Assembly: GCA_963753285.1 (NCBI GenBank)
Contig: CAVWBT010000013.1
Location: 191,325-255,324 of the forward strand
Direction: 5' to 3'
DNA from: JAHEDH01 sp963753285
Lineage (GTDB): Bacteria > Actinomycetota > Acidimicrobiia > Spongiisociales > ZC4RG35
DNA length: 64,000 nucleotides
The notes under the pieces are model-generated. The model had not been told where the DNA came from, made no database searches, and saw only the letters and a program-made list of their open reading frames with translations. Every line of letters begins with the position of its first letter. The stretch's first letter is position 1. Position numbers and translations under genes: made by a program. Below are positions 1 to 8,580 of this stretch, one piece after another.

Positions 1-522
1 GAGGCTCGGGCCGCCCTCACTGAGGACCCGTCCGAGGCCCGCCTCCCTCAGCGAGGAAACGGCGGAAACCAGATCGACTCGTTCGTCTCCACACGTCAGC
101 ACATCGGTCACCGATGCGAGATGGCGCCGCCGTTCAGCCGGCGACGACTCGGTGGTGATGACGATCGGAGGCTGATCTTCGAAGGGATCGAGGTCGAATT
201 CGAGGCTGGTCGTCACGAGCGCGACGCGGGGAACATCGGCCAGCCCACGCGAACGACGCCAGGTGACGAGGTGCGCGGGTAGCTGCGGGCGGCGGTAACC
301 CTCCGCCCTGGCGGTCGCGGCGGCCACAAGGACGACATCGGCAACGGCGCGAAGTGCACGGAAGACGACTCCGTCTTGATCGTCACCGATCGACGACGAG
401 CGACCGTCGATTGCGGTCGCTCCGTCGATGGTCGTCACCATGTTGGAGAACAGCCAGGGAGCCGTTCGATCGTCCTCGAGATAGACACGTTCGAGCGTGT
501 CGTCGTCGACGCGCTCATCCAT
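1..522 (-). CDS. RibD C-terminal-domain (dihydrofolate-reductase-like) pyrimidine reductase family protein, partial
   Basis: Reading the minus strand from the ATG at 522 gives an open frame of 174 codons that runs off the window start, so the C-terminus is missing. The N-terminus has the pattern of actinobacterial RibD_C reductases: SNMVTTIDGATAIDGRS (about residues 27-43), then FRALRAVADVVLVAAATARAEGY, and near the cut the glycine-rich LSEGGPSL. The fold is the NADPH-dependent reductase fold of RibD and DHFR. Stand-alone actinobacterial members are usually annotated as pyrimidine reductase family proteins, and the exact substrate is not known. It lies 15 bases after the small zinc protein on the same strand and is probably co-transcribed with it. 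Confidence 0.85.
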   Translation of the reverse strand, partial: MDERVDDDTLERVYLEDDRTAPWLFSNMVTTIDGATAIDGRSSSIGDDQDGVVFRALRAVADVVLVAAATARAEGYRRPQLPAHLVTWRRSRGLADVPRVALVTTSLEFDLDPFEDQPPIVITTESSPAERRRHLASVTDVLTCGDERVDLVSAVSSLREAGLGRVLSEGGPSL

Positions 523-537
523 GTCGTGTCCGGAGGC

Positions 538-723
538 TCAGGAGGCGATCTGGCCTCTCACACGGGGGAAGCGGACCGGCGTGTGTTGGAAGCACGTCTC
601 GCGGGTGTTGTACCGGCTGAGAACGGTGGAGCATCGATCCTCGAGGCACACTCGACCGGCCGCCTTCGTCTTGGGACGCCGACCGCTCTGCATGGGCTTG
701 GACCCTGTCAACACCTGTTCCAT
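538..723 (-). CDS. Small zinc-ribbon-like protein (61 aa)
   Basis: The 61-residue frame has a good ribosome-binding site (GAGAGGA, 5 bases before the ATG at 723). It contains a likely metal site: Cys26, Cys31, Cys44 and His47, in the arrangement RVCLEDRC ... LSRYN ... CFQH. Short actinobacterial proteins with a C-x4-C / LSxYN / C-x2-H pattern are familiar, but I cannot name a family with certainty. The basic N-terminus (GRRPKTKAAGR) would suit nucleic-acid binding. It sits directly upstream of the RibD_C-type gene and in tandem with the sigma factor gene. Function unknown. Confidence 0.6.
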   Translation of the reverse strand: MEQVLTGSKPMQSGRRPKTKAAGRVCLEDRCSTVLSRYNTRETCFQHTPVRFPRVRGQIAS

Positions 724-798
724 GATGTCCTCTCGTGGTAGCGGAGTCGCGGAGCGATACCCGAGGTCTCAGTCGTTCAAACATGGAATGACGGAGGT

Positions 799-1875
799 TC
801 ACTCGAGCCGGTCACGGAGGGTGCCGAGCGCACTCCGGATCAGCCGCGACACGTGCATCTGAGAGACGCCGATCTGCTCGGCGATCTCGGTCTGGGTGAG
901 ATCCTCGTAGAACCGCAGATACAGGATCTCCACATCTCGGTCGTCGAGGTCCGCGATCGCGTCCTGGAGGTCCGACCATTCGGCTGCGAGCGCCATCCGC
1001 AGGTCGACATCGCCCAGCGAGTCTTTGTGCGTGCGGTCGTCCTCGGCTCCGACCGGGGCGTCGAGGCTCGCAGATCGGTACGACGAACCGGCGGTCATCG
1101 CCTCGATCACCTCGTCTTCGGTGAGATCGAGGTCGGTGGCGATGTCGGCGACGGTCGGGACCTTCCCGAGCCTCTGCTGGAGTCGGGAGCTCGAACCGTT
1201 GACTGCCAACACGCGCTCCTGAAGCCCCCGCGGCACGCGCACCGACCAGGCCTTGTCACGGAGCAGGCGTTTCAGCTCGCCCGAGATCGTCCGAGCCGCG
1301 AACGAGGCGAACGACGCCCCGTGGTCGACGTCGAAACGACCCATCGCCTTGACCAGAGCGAAGCGGGCGACCTGCTCGACATCGTCCTGGGCGATGCCCT
1401 TCCCCCGGAACCGCCGACTGATCCGATCGGCCAGATAGGAGTACTTCTCGAACAGGATGTCCCTGGCGTCGTCGTCACGGTCCAGCCGCTCGAACAGCTC
1501 GCGTTCGGCGACGTCCTCGAGCGTCAAGGTCGACGTCGGGCGCAACAACAGCCTCGCGCCGGCGTCGGATCCGGCCGACCACCACGAGTCGGACACGACC
1601 TCGAGCACCCGGGCGCGCATCGGATCGACCGGAGCGCCGGCTATGTCGTCCTCGGCGTGGACATCTACGACCACCGACCTCGTGTCCGCCACGATGGAGA
1701 CCTGCGCGGACGAGGCGCCGGACTCGATCAGGTGCCCGGCCAACTCGGCGACGGCGAGTTCGATCTCGGCACGCCGACGGGGAGGGAGACTGGGAAGGGC
1801 ATCGAGCACGTGACCCCGCAGATATCGCCCCGAGAGCCCGTCCACCTCGAATGAAGCGGTGGCCTGGTCGCTCAT
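799..1875 (-). CDS. SigB/SigF-type RNA polymerase sigma factor with fused N-terminal anti-sigma-like domain
   Basis: Residues about 141-358 are a group 3 sigma-70 factor. Region 2 is about 141-211 (LFEKYSYLADRIS, DDVEQVARFALVKAMGRFD), region 3 about 217-262 and region 4 about 303-356, with the helix-turn-helix LTQTEIAEQIGVSQMHVSRL. Residues 1-115 are not sigma sequence. They have the look of an RsbW/SpoIIAB-type HATPase fold (RRRAEIELAVAELAGHLIESG, then a beta-rich stretch), without a visible complete ATP-binding motif. Stand-alone SigB/SigF proteins are about 260 residues, so at 358 this is a fusion. Its ATG overlaps the TGA of the upstream HATPase-like gene by 4 bases, and STAS and HATPase partners lie just upstream, so partner-switching control is likely. 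The fusion assignment is inference from pattern. Confidence 0.9.
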   Translation of the reverse strand: MSDQATASFEVDGLSGRYLRGHVLDALPSLPPRRRAEIELAVAELAGHLIESGASSAQVSIVADTRSVVVDVHAEDDIAGAPVDPMRARVLEVVSDSWWSAGSDAGARLLLRPTSTLTLEDVAERELFERLDRDDDARDILFEKYSYLADRISRRFRGKGIAQDDVEQVARFALVKAMGRFDVDHGASFASFAARTISGELKRLLRDKAWSVRVPRGLQERVLAVNGSSSRLQQRLGKVPTVADIATDLDLTEDEVIEAMTAGSSYRSASLDAPVGAEDDRTHKDSLGDVDLRMALAAEWSDLQDAIADLDDRDVEILYLRFYEDLTQTEIAEQIGVSQMHVSRLIRSALGTLRDRLE

Positions 1876-2189
1876 GTGTCGCCGATCCTGATCTCGAGCA
1901 GGCTCGGATCCGACTCGACTGTGAGTCCCTCAGGCATCGACGTGACGGTTGGCGGAGCGAGTTCGGAGCCTTCGACGGTGAGCAGGCAGCCGTTCTCGAC
2001 GCGGGTGCCGGTCACGGTGACGGAGTGGCCGGATCGCACCGAGTCGGAGGCTGCGTCCGACACCATCAGAACGACCGCCGTCCGAGCGTCGTCGGACATC
2101 TCGAGTTCCTCGATCACGCCGCGGGTGAAGACTCGCGCCAGGCGCGGAGCATCGATGTGGTACGAGATGGTCAGCCGGAAGTCGTGCAA
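1872..2189 (-). CDS. HATPase-like putative anti-sigma factor of the partner-switching cassette
   Basis: The protein is about 105 residues if it starts at the TTG at 2189 (LHDFRLTISYHID...). An ATG at 2243 would add 18 residues but overlap the upstream STAS gene by 50 bases. The TTG begins 4 bases after the STAS stop and is the better operon start, although no strong ribosome-binding site is seen. The order helix-rich ARVFTRGVIEELEMSDDARTAVVLMVSDA then beta-rich VTVTGTRVENGCLLTVEG matches degenerate RsbW-type HATPase domains and the N-terminus of the next gene. No clear kinase motif is present. Its stop overlaps the sigma-factor start by 4 bases, so the two are translationally coupled. Role as anti-sigma or scaffold is inferred. 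Confidence 0.65.
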   Translation of the reverse strand: MHDFRLTISYHIDAPRLARVFTRGVIEELEMSDDARTAVVLMVSDAASDSVRSGHSVTVTGTRVENGCLLTVEGSELAPPTVTSMPEGLTVESDPSLLEIRIGDT

Positions 2190-2193
2190 ACGC

Positions 2194-2511
2194 TCAGACC
2201 GAGGAGATGGCGTCTTCGAGCGTTCCGACCGTGTCGAGCGCACCGGTGAGGCCGGTGATGGCGATGATCCGTTCGACCGGTCCGTCCGGGATGACGATTC
2301 GAAGCCGGTGATTGCCCTCTCTGAGGCGATTGTGAGCGCCGACGATCGTTCGGAGACCCGTCGAGTCCATGAACGTGACCTGTGTCAGGTCGAGGATCGT
2401 GTCGCGGTTCTCGGCGAGATGCGACTCCACGGCGTCGGCCGTGGCGATGTCGATCTCGCCCGCGGGCTGGACGAGTAGCCACTCGCCTTCGTCTCGTGTC
2501 GAGATGTCCAT
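2194..2511 (-). CDS. STAS-domain anti-sigma factor antagonist
   Basis: This 105-residue protein is a single STAS domain of the SpoIIAA/RsbV type. It has the pattern AGEIDIATADAVESHL, the phospho-acceptor loop LDLTQVTFMDSTGLRTIV with Ser in MDSTG (about residue 50), and GPVERIIAITGL before the last helix. Family role: the unphosphorylated antagonist binds the HATPase anti-sigma factor and frees sigma. The ATG at 2511 is used here. A TTG at 2517 lies 7 bases after an AGGAGG and may be the real start. It is the first gene of the STAS, HATPase, sigma run on the minus strand and is divergent from another HATPase-like gene at 2558. Confidence 0.88.
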   Translation of the reverse strand: MDISTRDEGEWLLVQPAGEIDIATADAVESHLAENRDTILDLTQVTFMDSTGLRTIVGAHNRLREGNHRLRIVIPDGPVERIIAITGLTGALDTVGTLEDAISSV

Positions 2512-2557
2512 ATCCAACGTCGGTCCTCCTGAAAACAACCTTCGGCACCAAGGTACC

Positions 2558-2929
2558 ATGCGCGCCATGCATAGCTCCATCGACGGTGACCTGAGGCTCA
2601 CGACGATCGCCCCGTGTGACTTGAGAACCAGTCGGCTGATCGCCAATCTCGTGACGTCGGCAGTCGACACCTCCACGATGGACATCGATCGGGTCGCAGA
2701 CCTACAGACGGCGCTGTTCGAATCATTCATCGATCTCGTCGAGAGCGTCGACGCGGCCGCAGTCGAGGTCACCGTCAGCAGATCCGACGCAGGGCTGACG
2801 GTCCGGCTCGCGGCGCTCGACCCCACATGGACGGCTCAACCGAGCTTTCTGATGACACGGGTGCTGTCGGCACTGGCCGATCGCGTCGAAACGGGTGCCG
2901 GAGCGATCGAATTCGAATTCTCCGCGTAG
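2558..2929 (+). CDS. Second HATPase-like protein, divergent from the STAS gene
   Basis: The protein is about 123 residues. The N-terminus is MRAMHSSIDGDLRLT, and a second in-frame ATG at 2567 is an alternative start. The body has the same layout as the neighbouring degenerate anti-sigma domains: a helix RVADLQTALFESFIDLVESV, strands VEVTVSRSDAGLTVRLAAL, then SFLMTRVLSALADRVETG and a final strand AIEFEFSA. No convincing ATP-binding Asn or Gly box is visible, so it may be a non-catalytic relative. The 46-base gap to the divergent STAS start must hold both promoters. A role in the same sigma circuit is inferred from position. Confidence 0.6.
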   Translation: MRAMHSSIDGDLRLTTIAPCDLRTSRLIANLVTSAVDTSTMDIDRVADLQTALFESFIDLVESVDAAAVEVTVSRSDAGLTVRLAALDPTWTAQPSFLMTRVLSALADRVETGAGAIEFEFSA

Positions 2930-2981
2930 GCCGGACGATTTCGATCGCTTCACGGCCGCATCGAACGGGTAGCAGCCGGCC

Positions 2982-4364
2982 ATGAACGCAATCGATCCTG
3001 CGCGCCTGGAACGACACGGCCCAGACGAGCCGGCCGACGGCAGCTACACGCTCTACTGGATGAGCGCCGCGGTGCGGACCCAGGACAACGAGGCGCTCGA
3101 GTTCGCCATCGAACGGGCCAACTCCACGAGTCGCCGGCTCGCCGTTCTCTTCGTGCTCGACCCGTCCTACCCCGAAGCCCAGCAGCGACACTTCGAATTT
3201 CTCCGGCAGGGCCTCGACGACGTCGCAACCGGACTCGAACAGAGAGACGTCAAGTTCGTCGTGCGAATCGGTGACCGTGTCGACCATGTGGTCGATGTCG
3301 CGGCCGAGGCAACCGAGATCGTCACGGACCGGACCTATCTGCGCCATCAGCGGAGCACGCTGACACGCATCGTCGAACGGTCGGGCAAGCCGGTCACCGA
3401 GGTCGAGGGTGCCGTCATCGTGCCCACCCACGTGACCTCCCAGAAGCGCGACTACGCCGCTCGCACCATCCGCTCCAAGATCCACGACCATCTCGAGTCG
3501 TTCCTCCGCCTGCCCGAGACCGTGTCCCTCGAGAAGAACAGCCGGAACCTCTCGATCGCCGGCGCCACAGAAGCAGAGATCGACGACGCCATCGCCGGAC
3601 TCGACGACGGGGAGTCCGTGCGGACCCGCACCCGGCTCTTCACCGGAGGCCAGTGCCAGGCCCGCACCACACTCGACCGGTTCATCGAGGACATGCTGCC
3701 CACGTACGACGACGAACGCAGCCGACCCGAGTCGGGGAACGTCTCGCACATGTCGATGTATCTGCACTTCGGACACATCTCCCCGGTGCGGGTGGCGGCC
3801 GAGATCAAAGCGTCGAGCGCGCCGAGAGAAATGATCGACTCGTACATCGAGGAACTCGTCGTCCGGCGCGAGCTCGGCTTCAACTACGTGGAGTTCGAAG
3901 CCGACTACGACAAGTACTCCGCACTGCCCGAATGGGCGAGAACCACCCTCGACGAGCACCGCGACGACCCGAGGGAACACGTCTACACGCGCTCGGAGTT
4001 CGAGCGCGCCGAAACCCACGACCGCTACTGGAACGCTGCGATGATCCAGCTCCGTGAGACCGGTTATCTCCACAACTACATGAGGATGTACTGGGGAAAG
4101 AAGATCCTGGAGTGGAGCAACACCCCGGAGTACGCCTACAGAACGGTGCTGACCTTGAACAACCGACACCTCTACGACGGTCGCGACCCGAACTCCTACG
4201 GCAATGTCGGGTGGGTGTTCGGCCTGTGGGACCGGGCATGGCAGGAGCGGGCCGTGTACGGAAAGACTCGATCGATGACGGCGGCAGGACTCGAACGCAA
4301 AGCCGATCCGGATGCCTACGTCGAACGGATCTCTGAGGTCACCGGACTGGAGGTGCCCGCATGA
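2982..4364 (+). CDS. phr: Class II cyclobutane-pyrimidine-dimer photolyase
   Basis: The 460-residue protein repairs UV-induced pyrimidine dimers using FADH- and light. The N-terminal photolyase domain has YTLYWMSAAVRTQDNEAL (residues about 24-41), in place of the class I signature. The C-terminal FAD/DNA domain has the class II features ELGFNYVEF, YLHNYMRMYWGKKILEWS, LNNRHLYDGRDPNSYGNVGW and GLWDRAWQERAVYGKTRSM. The length is normal for the class. The start ATG at 2982 follows the divergent cassette by 52 bases, and the stop overlaps the next gene by 4 bases, so they form an operon. A light-repair gene fits a sunlit habitat, as does the rhodopsin later in the window. Confidence 0.95.
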   Translation: MNAIDPARLERHGPDEPADGSYTLYWMSAAVRTQDNEALEFAIERANSTSRRLAVLFVLDPSYPEAQQRHFEFLRQGLDDVATGLEQRDVKFVVRIGDRVDHVVDVAAEATEIVTDRTYLRHQRSTLTRIVERSGKPVTEVEGAVIVPTHVTSQKRDYAARTIRSKIHDHLESFLRLPETVSLEKNSRNLSIAGATEAEIDDAIAGLDDGESVRTRTRLFTGGQCQARTTLDRFIEDMLPTYDDERSRPESGNVSHMSMYLHFGHISPVRVAAEIKASSAPREMIDSYIEELVVRRELGFNYVEFEADYDKYSALPEWARTTLDEHRDDPREHVYTRSEFERAETHDRYWNAAMIQLRETGYLHNYMRMYWGKKILEWSNTPEYAYRTVLTLNNRHLYDGRDPNSYGNVGWVFGLWDRAWQERAVYGKTRSMTAAGLERKADPDAYVERISEVTGLEVPA

Positions 4365-5878
4365 ACGGCCTCGAAGCCGGCGACACGCACGAGGAGATGC
4401 CGACACAGCGCCGTGTCATCGTGCTCGGAGCGAGCGGCTACGTCGGAGGACGCCTGGTCTCCCGCCTCCTCGACGAGGGCCATCAGGTCGTCGCAGCATC
4501 CCGTGACCCCCGCAAGCTGGCCTCCATGTCCTGGGCGGACCAGGTCGAGATCCGTCGCGTCGACCTGCTCGACGAGCCGACGATCGGCGAGGCGATCAGA
4601 GGCTGCGATGCCGCCTACTACCTGGTGCACGCCATGGGTGGCGGCGCCGGGTTCGCCAGTCGAGATCGGACCGCCGCCCTCAACCTCGTCGCAGCCTCCC
4701 ACGACAGCGACCTCCAACAGATCATCTACCTCAGCGGCCTGGGCGACGAAGACGCCGAACTCTCAGAGCACCTCGCCAGCAGACAGGAGGTCGGTCAGAT
4801 CCTCGCTGCGGGAACCGTCCCCGTGACCGAGCTCAGGGCTGCCATCGTGATCGGATCGGGATCCCTCTCCTTTGAGATGCTCCGCTACCTCACCGAGGTG
4901 CTGCCGGTCATGATCACCCCCCGATGGGTGCGCACCCGCTGCCAGCCGATCGCCATCGCCGACGTCCTCTACTACCTGACCGCGGTGCTCGGCCATCCTG
5001 AAGCAGACGATCGAGTCTTCGAGATCGGCGGCCCCGACGTGCTCACCTACGAAGAGATGATCCGCACCTACGCCCGGATCGCCGGCCTCAAGCAGCGGAC
5101 GATCATCCCGGTCCCGGTGCTCTCGCCGGGGCTGTCGGGAAGATGGATCGGGCTGGTCACCCCCCTCGATTCGGTGACGTCCGAGGAACTGGTCCAGAGC
5201 CTCCGCAACGAGGTGATCGTCGGGGACCGTCCGATCTCCGACATCATCGATCACGAGACGCTCAGCTTCGACGACTCGGTGAGACGGGCACTCGAACGGG
5301 TCAAGAGCTCACAGGTGCCGACACGATGGTCCCCCCAGGACTGGGCTCCGGCGCAGCCGCTGCCATCCGACCCCGAATACGCCAGCGGAACCGTGCTGTT
5401 CGATCTCCGCCGGATCGAGACTTGCGCGGCGCCCGAAGACCTGTTCTGGGCGTTCGCCCGGGTGGGTGGCGCCACCGGCTACTACTCGGCCCAATGGGCA
5501 TGGCAGATTCGCGGACTGATCGACCAGGTGCTCGGTGGAGCCGGGCTCCGGCGCGGCCGCCGCCATCCCGAGGAGGTTCGCCAGGGTGAACCGCTCGACT
5601 TCTGGAGGGTCACCGATGTCCGACCCAACGAGCATCTCACGCTGAAGGCGGAGATGAAGGTGCCTGGAGAGGCATGGCTCGAATGGGACATCGAGGAGCA
5701 CGACGGGCGTTTCAGCCTGATCCAACGCGCCACCTTCGTGCCGCGGGGGCTGTTCGGACGGCTCTACTGGTATTCGCTGGTCCCCTTCCACGGCGTGGTC
5801 TTCCCTCAGATGGCGAGGGGCATCGTCTCGGCGGCCGAAGAGCGATGGGACGCTCGGGACGCCGATCGCGCCGGGTGA
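4361..5878 (+). CDS. SDR-type NAD(P)-binding protein with C-terminal DUF2867 domain
   Basis: This is a 505-residue two-domain protein. Residues about 16-300 are an extended/atypical SDR with the dinucleotide motif VLGASGYVGGRLVSRLL, the AYYLVHAMGG segment and IYLSGLGD. Residues about 345-500 match DUF2867 (FWAFARVGGATGYYSAQWAW, LDFWRVTDVRPNEHLTLKAEMKVPGEAWLEW, FVPRGLFGRLYWYSLVPFHG), an SRPBCC-like fold. This architecture is common in bacteria but the substrate is not established. It overlaps the photolyase stop by 4 bases (ATGA), so the pair is co-translated. Pairing with photolyases suggests a light or stress regulon (inference). Confidence 0.88.
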   Translation: MNGLEAGDTHEEMPTQRRVIVLGASGYVGGRLVSRLLDEGHQVVAASRDPRKLASMSWADQVEIRRVDLLDEPTIGEAIRGCDAAYYLVHAMGGGAGFASRDRTAALNLVAASHDSDLQQIIYLSGLGDEDAELSEHLASRQEVGQILAAGTVPVTELRAAIVIGSGSLSFEMLRYLTEVLPVMITPRWVRTRCQPIAIADVLYYLTAVLGHPEADDRVFEIGGPDVLTYEEMIRTYARIAGLKQRTIIPVPVLSPGLSGRWIGLVTPLDSVTSEELVQSLRNEVIVGDRPISDIIDHETLSFDDSVRRALERVKSSQVPTRWSPQDWAPAQPLPSDPEYASGTVLFDLRRIETCAAPEDLFWAFARVGGATGYYSAQWAWQIRGLIDQVLGGAGLRRGRRHPEEVRQGEPLDFWRVTDVRPNEHLTLKAEMKVPGEAWLEWDIEEHDGRFSLIQRATFVPRGLFGRLYWYSLVPFHGVVFPQMARGIVSAAEERWDARDADRAG

Positions 5879-5965
5879 CACCGGATCACGATTCCCCCCG
5901 GTCCCTTGTCCGGAACGCCGCCTCTGCGAGTACGATTCGAACCCAGCCCCCGCGAGAAGGAACTG

Positions 5966-7753
5966 ATGCAGGAATACACCACTTCAGGTTCGGTGGACGT
6001 CGCCCCGGACAAGAACCTCACCTCAGCGCTCTGGGAACACGAGCAGAAGAACGGCGCCAAGCCGATCATGTCGCACCGACAGGGATCCGGCCCGTTCGTG
6101 GACATCAGTTATGCGGAGATGGCAGAACAGGTGCGTCGCATAGCAGCCGGTCTCATGTCGCTCGGTTTGGGCGATGGCGACCGCGTGTGCCTCTTCTCGC
6201 CGACGAGGTACGAGTTCACCCTCTTCGACTACGCGATCTGGACCGCCGGCTGCGCCACGGTCACGATCTACGACTCGTCCTCGGCCGACCAGGTCGACTG
6301 GATCGTGTCGGACTCCGGAGCGAAGGCCATCGTGTGCGCCACCGACGACCTCAAGAAGGTGTTCCTCGAGCAGGCCGGCGAGCGCGGGACCTGCGAACAC
6401 GTGATCTCGCTCGAAGCAGGAGGCATGGAAGAGCTGGTCGCAGCCGGGGCCGAGATCTCCGACGAGGACGTCCTCGCCCGAGCCAACGCGGTCGGCCATG
6501 ACGACCTCGCAACGCTGGTCTACACCTCTGGCACGACAGGTCGGCCAAAGGGCGTGGAGCTGACGGTCGGCAACTTCGTGTGGACCGCCCTGCAGACCGA
6601 GGTCGTGACCGACGACGTGATCAACGCCAACTCATCGACCCTGATGTTCCTGCCGCTCGCGCACATCTTCGCCCGGGTCGCCCAGGTCGTTTCGATCGAA
6701 CGAGGCTCGAAGATCGCCTACTCGACCGGCGTTCCCCAGCTGATGGAAGAACTCCAGATGGTCCGGCCCACGTGGATGTTCTCCGTCCCGCGGGTGTTCG
6801 AGAAGATCTACAACTCGGCGAAGCAGAAGGCCGATGCGGATGGCAAGGGCAAGGTGTTCGACCTCGCTGCGAAGGTCGCCGTCAACTACTCGACCGAGGG
6901 GCAGGCGGGCAAGGTGTCACTGCCGACCAAGATCGCCCACTCGGTGTTCGACCGGCTGGTCTACACGAAGCTACGTGACGTGTTCGGCGGCCGTGCGAAG
7001 TATGCGATCAGTGGTGGCGCTCCTCTGGGCGAGCGGCTGGGTCACTTCTACAGCGGCATCGGCCTCACCGTGATCGAGGGTTACGGGCTCACCGAGACCA
7101 CGGCGGTCGCGACGGCCTCCTCACCTGATTCGATTCGGATCGGCACCGTGGGACGACCGCTCCCGGGTTCGACCATCGCGATCGCAGACGACGGCGAGGT
7201 GCTGATCAAGGGCGGCCACGTCATGCGCGGCTACTGGCAGAACCCCGAAGCCAGCTCGGAGTCGGTCGACTCCGACGGCTGGTTCCACACCGGCGACATC
7301 GGGACACTCGACGACGGCTACCTCCGCATCACGGGGCGCAAGAAGGAGATCATCGTCACCGCGGGCGGCAAGAACGTCGCCCCCGCCGTGCTCGAGGACC
7401 GGCTGCGAAGCCATCCTCTCATCTCTCAGGCGATGGTGGTCGGAGACAACCAGCCGTTCATTGCGACGCTCATCACGATCGACCCCGACGAGTTCCCCCG
7501 CTGGGCCGGAGAGCACGGCAAGACGGGAACCGTCGCCGAAAACGTGGACGACGAAGACCTGAAGGCGGCCATCCAGGAGGCGATCGAACACGCCAACAAG
7601 GCCGTGTCGAAGGCGGAGTCGATCCGGACGTTCCGCATCCTCCCGACCGACTTCACGATCGAGGGTGGCGAGCTCACGCCGACGCTGAAAGTGAAGCGAC
7701 GCGTGGTCGCCGACCACTACGGCTCCGAAATCGAAGCGATCTACACGAAGTGA
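5966..7753 (+). CDS. Long-chain fatty acyl-CoA ligase (FadD15-like, AMP-forming)
   Basis: The 595-residue adenylate-forming enzyme activates fatty acids to acyl-CoA through an acyl-AMP. Motifs in order: the P-loop LVYTSGTTGRPKGVEL (about 184-199), LPLAHIFARV, the A5 motif GYGLTETTAV (about 373-382), WFHTGDIG, GRKKEIIVTAGGKNVAP (about 457-473) and near the end LTPTLKVKRR with the catalytic Lys. The ATG at 5966 has the ribosome-binding site AGAAGGA. An in-frame earlier start at 5906 lacks one. The stop overlaps the GTG of the following hotdog protein by 4 bases, so ligase and putative thioesterase are coupled. Confidence 0.93.
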   Translation: MQEYTTSGSVDVAPDKNLTSALWEHEQKNGAKPIMSHRQGSGPFVDISYAEMAEQVRRIAAGLMSLGLGDGDRVCLFSPTRYEFTLFDYAIWTAGCATVTIYDSSSADQVDWIVSDSGAKAIVCATDDLKKVFLEQAGERGTCEHVISLEAGGMEELVAAGAEISDEDVLARANAVGHDDLATLVYTSGTTGRPKGVELTVGNFVWTALQTEVVTDDVINANSSTLMFLPLAHIFARVAQVVSIERGSKIAYSTGVPQLMEELQMVRPTWMFSVPRVFEKIYNSAKQKADADGKGKVFDLAAKVAVNYSTEGQAGKVSLPTKIAHSVFDRLVYTKLRDVFGGRAKYAISGGAPLGERLGHFYSGIGLTVIEGYGLTETTAVATASSPDSIRIGTVGRPLPGSTIAIADDGEVLIKGGHVMRGYWQNPEASSESVDSDGWFHTGDIGTLDDGYLRITGRKKEIIVTAGGKNVAPAVLEDRLRSHPLISQAMVVGDNQPFIATLITIDPDEFPRWAGEHGKTGTVAENVDDEDLKAAIQEAIEHANKAVSKAESIRTFRILPTDFTIEGGELTPTLKVKRRVVADHYGSEIEAIYTK

Positions 7754-8193
7754 CACCGGACGAGCTCGACGCAGCCATGGCTGCGTCGGTGCCGTTCGTT
7801 GCGACCGTCGGGTACCGGGTCGTTGCAATCGAGGGTGACGCGGTGACCGTCACCCTCCCGAACCGGAACGAACTGCACAACCACATCGGGACGGCGCATG
7901 CTGCAGCCGCCTTCGGGGCTGCCGAGACCGCCACCGGAGCCGTGCTGCTCCACGCGATCGGCGACCGCCTCGGTCAGATCGTGCCGGTGCTCAAGGACGC
8001 CCAGATCAAGTACACGGCACCGGCGATCGGCGTCGTCTCGGCCGTGGCCGGGCCCCGTCAGGACCCGACGGTCGTGATCGACGCCTGCATGCGGGAGGGC
8101 CGGGCCCTTCTCGACGTCGACTGCACGCTGTACAGCGAGAACGGAGCGGTGAACGCGGAATCGGCGTTCACGTGGTACCTGAAGAAGCAATGA
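7750..8193 (+). CDS. DUF4442-like hotdog-fold putative thioesterase
   Basis: The 147-residue protein starts at a GTG inside the fadD stop (GTGA overlap). It has the hotdog pattern VTVTLPNRNELHNHIGTAHAAAAFGAAETATG followed by LKDAQIKYTAPAIGVVSAVA and a C-terminal strand. It resembles the DUF4442/PaaI-like hotdog group, whose members act on acyl-CoA or acyl-ACP thioesters. The substrate cannot be told from sequence. Coupling to an acyl-CoA ligase makes a role in editing or releasing acyl-CoA plausible (inference). Confidence 0.75.
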   Translation: MTPDELDAAMAASVPFVATVGYRVVAIEGDAVTVTLPNRNELHNHIGTAHAAAAFGAAETATGAVLLHAIGDRLGQIVPVLKDAQIKYTAPAIGVVSAVAGPRQDPTVVIDACMREGRALLDVDCTLYSENGAVNAESAFTWYLKKQ

Positions 8194-8244
8194 GGCAATG
8201 GGCTCGCCGCTTAAGCGGGCTCCAGCGGCGCCGACAGAGTCCTC

Positions 8245-8580
8245 ATGAGCGCAGCGCCTCCAACCGAGAGCGCCATTGCCACTCGCATCGACCTCGAACT
8301 GATCGGCGTGGCGGCGGCAGTCCTTGACTACTCGAGCGCGGCCGAACGCCTCGGTCGGCTGTCGGACCCGTTCGCCGCGCTCGAAGACCCGTGGGTCGTC
8401 CACGAGCTTGCAGCGACGGTCACGTTCCTGGCAATGAACCGACGCGCTGCGACGGCACTCGGAGCCTCCCCGGAAGCCCAGTGCCCCGGTCAGGTCTTCT
8501 CGATGCTCGACGTGAGCTCCGGGATGCTCGACAGCTTCAGAGCTCATTTCGCTGGAGATGCTGAACGGCTCACTGACCTC
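8245..8580 (+). CDS. N-terminal sensor part of the next histidine kinase, out of frame with it
   Basis: From ATG 8245 the frame encodes about 100 sensible residues (MSAAPPTESAIATRIDLELI ... ELAATVTFLAMNRRAATALG ... VFSMLDVSSGMLDSFRAHFA) that look like the first part of a PAS-type sensor. After about 8555 this frame turns into arginine-rich antisense-like sequence. The continuation of a PAS domain (VILVDWKAADTSYRHVVVTLRDVTAA) is in the next frame. Removing one base between about 8548 and 8557, or restoring two, joins them into one kinase of about 624 residues. This may be a sequencing error or a real split of the gene. Confidence 0.6.

Noticed and set aside
853..1854. Long plus-strand open frame of 333 codons opposite the sigma factor
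   Set aside because: It is the antisense shadow of the sigma gene in high-GC DNA, has no family pattern, and the minus-strand product is unmistakable.
2775..4406. Minus-strand frame of 543 codons opposite the photolyase
   Set aside because: Antisense shadow with Val/Gly/Arg-rich composition. The plus strand encodes a complete class II photolyase.
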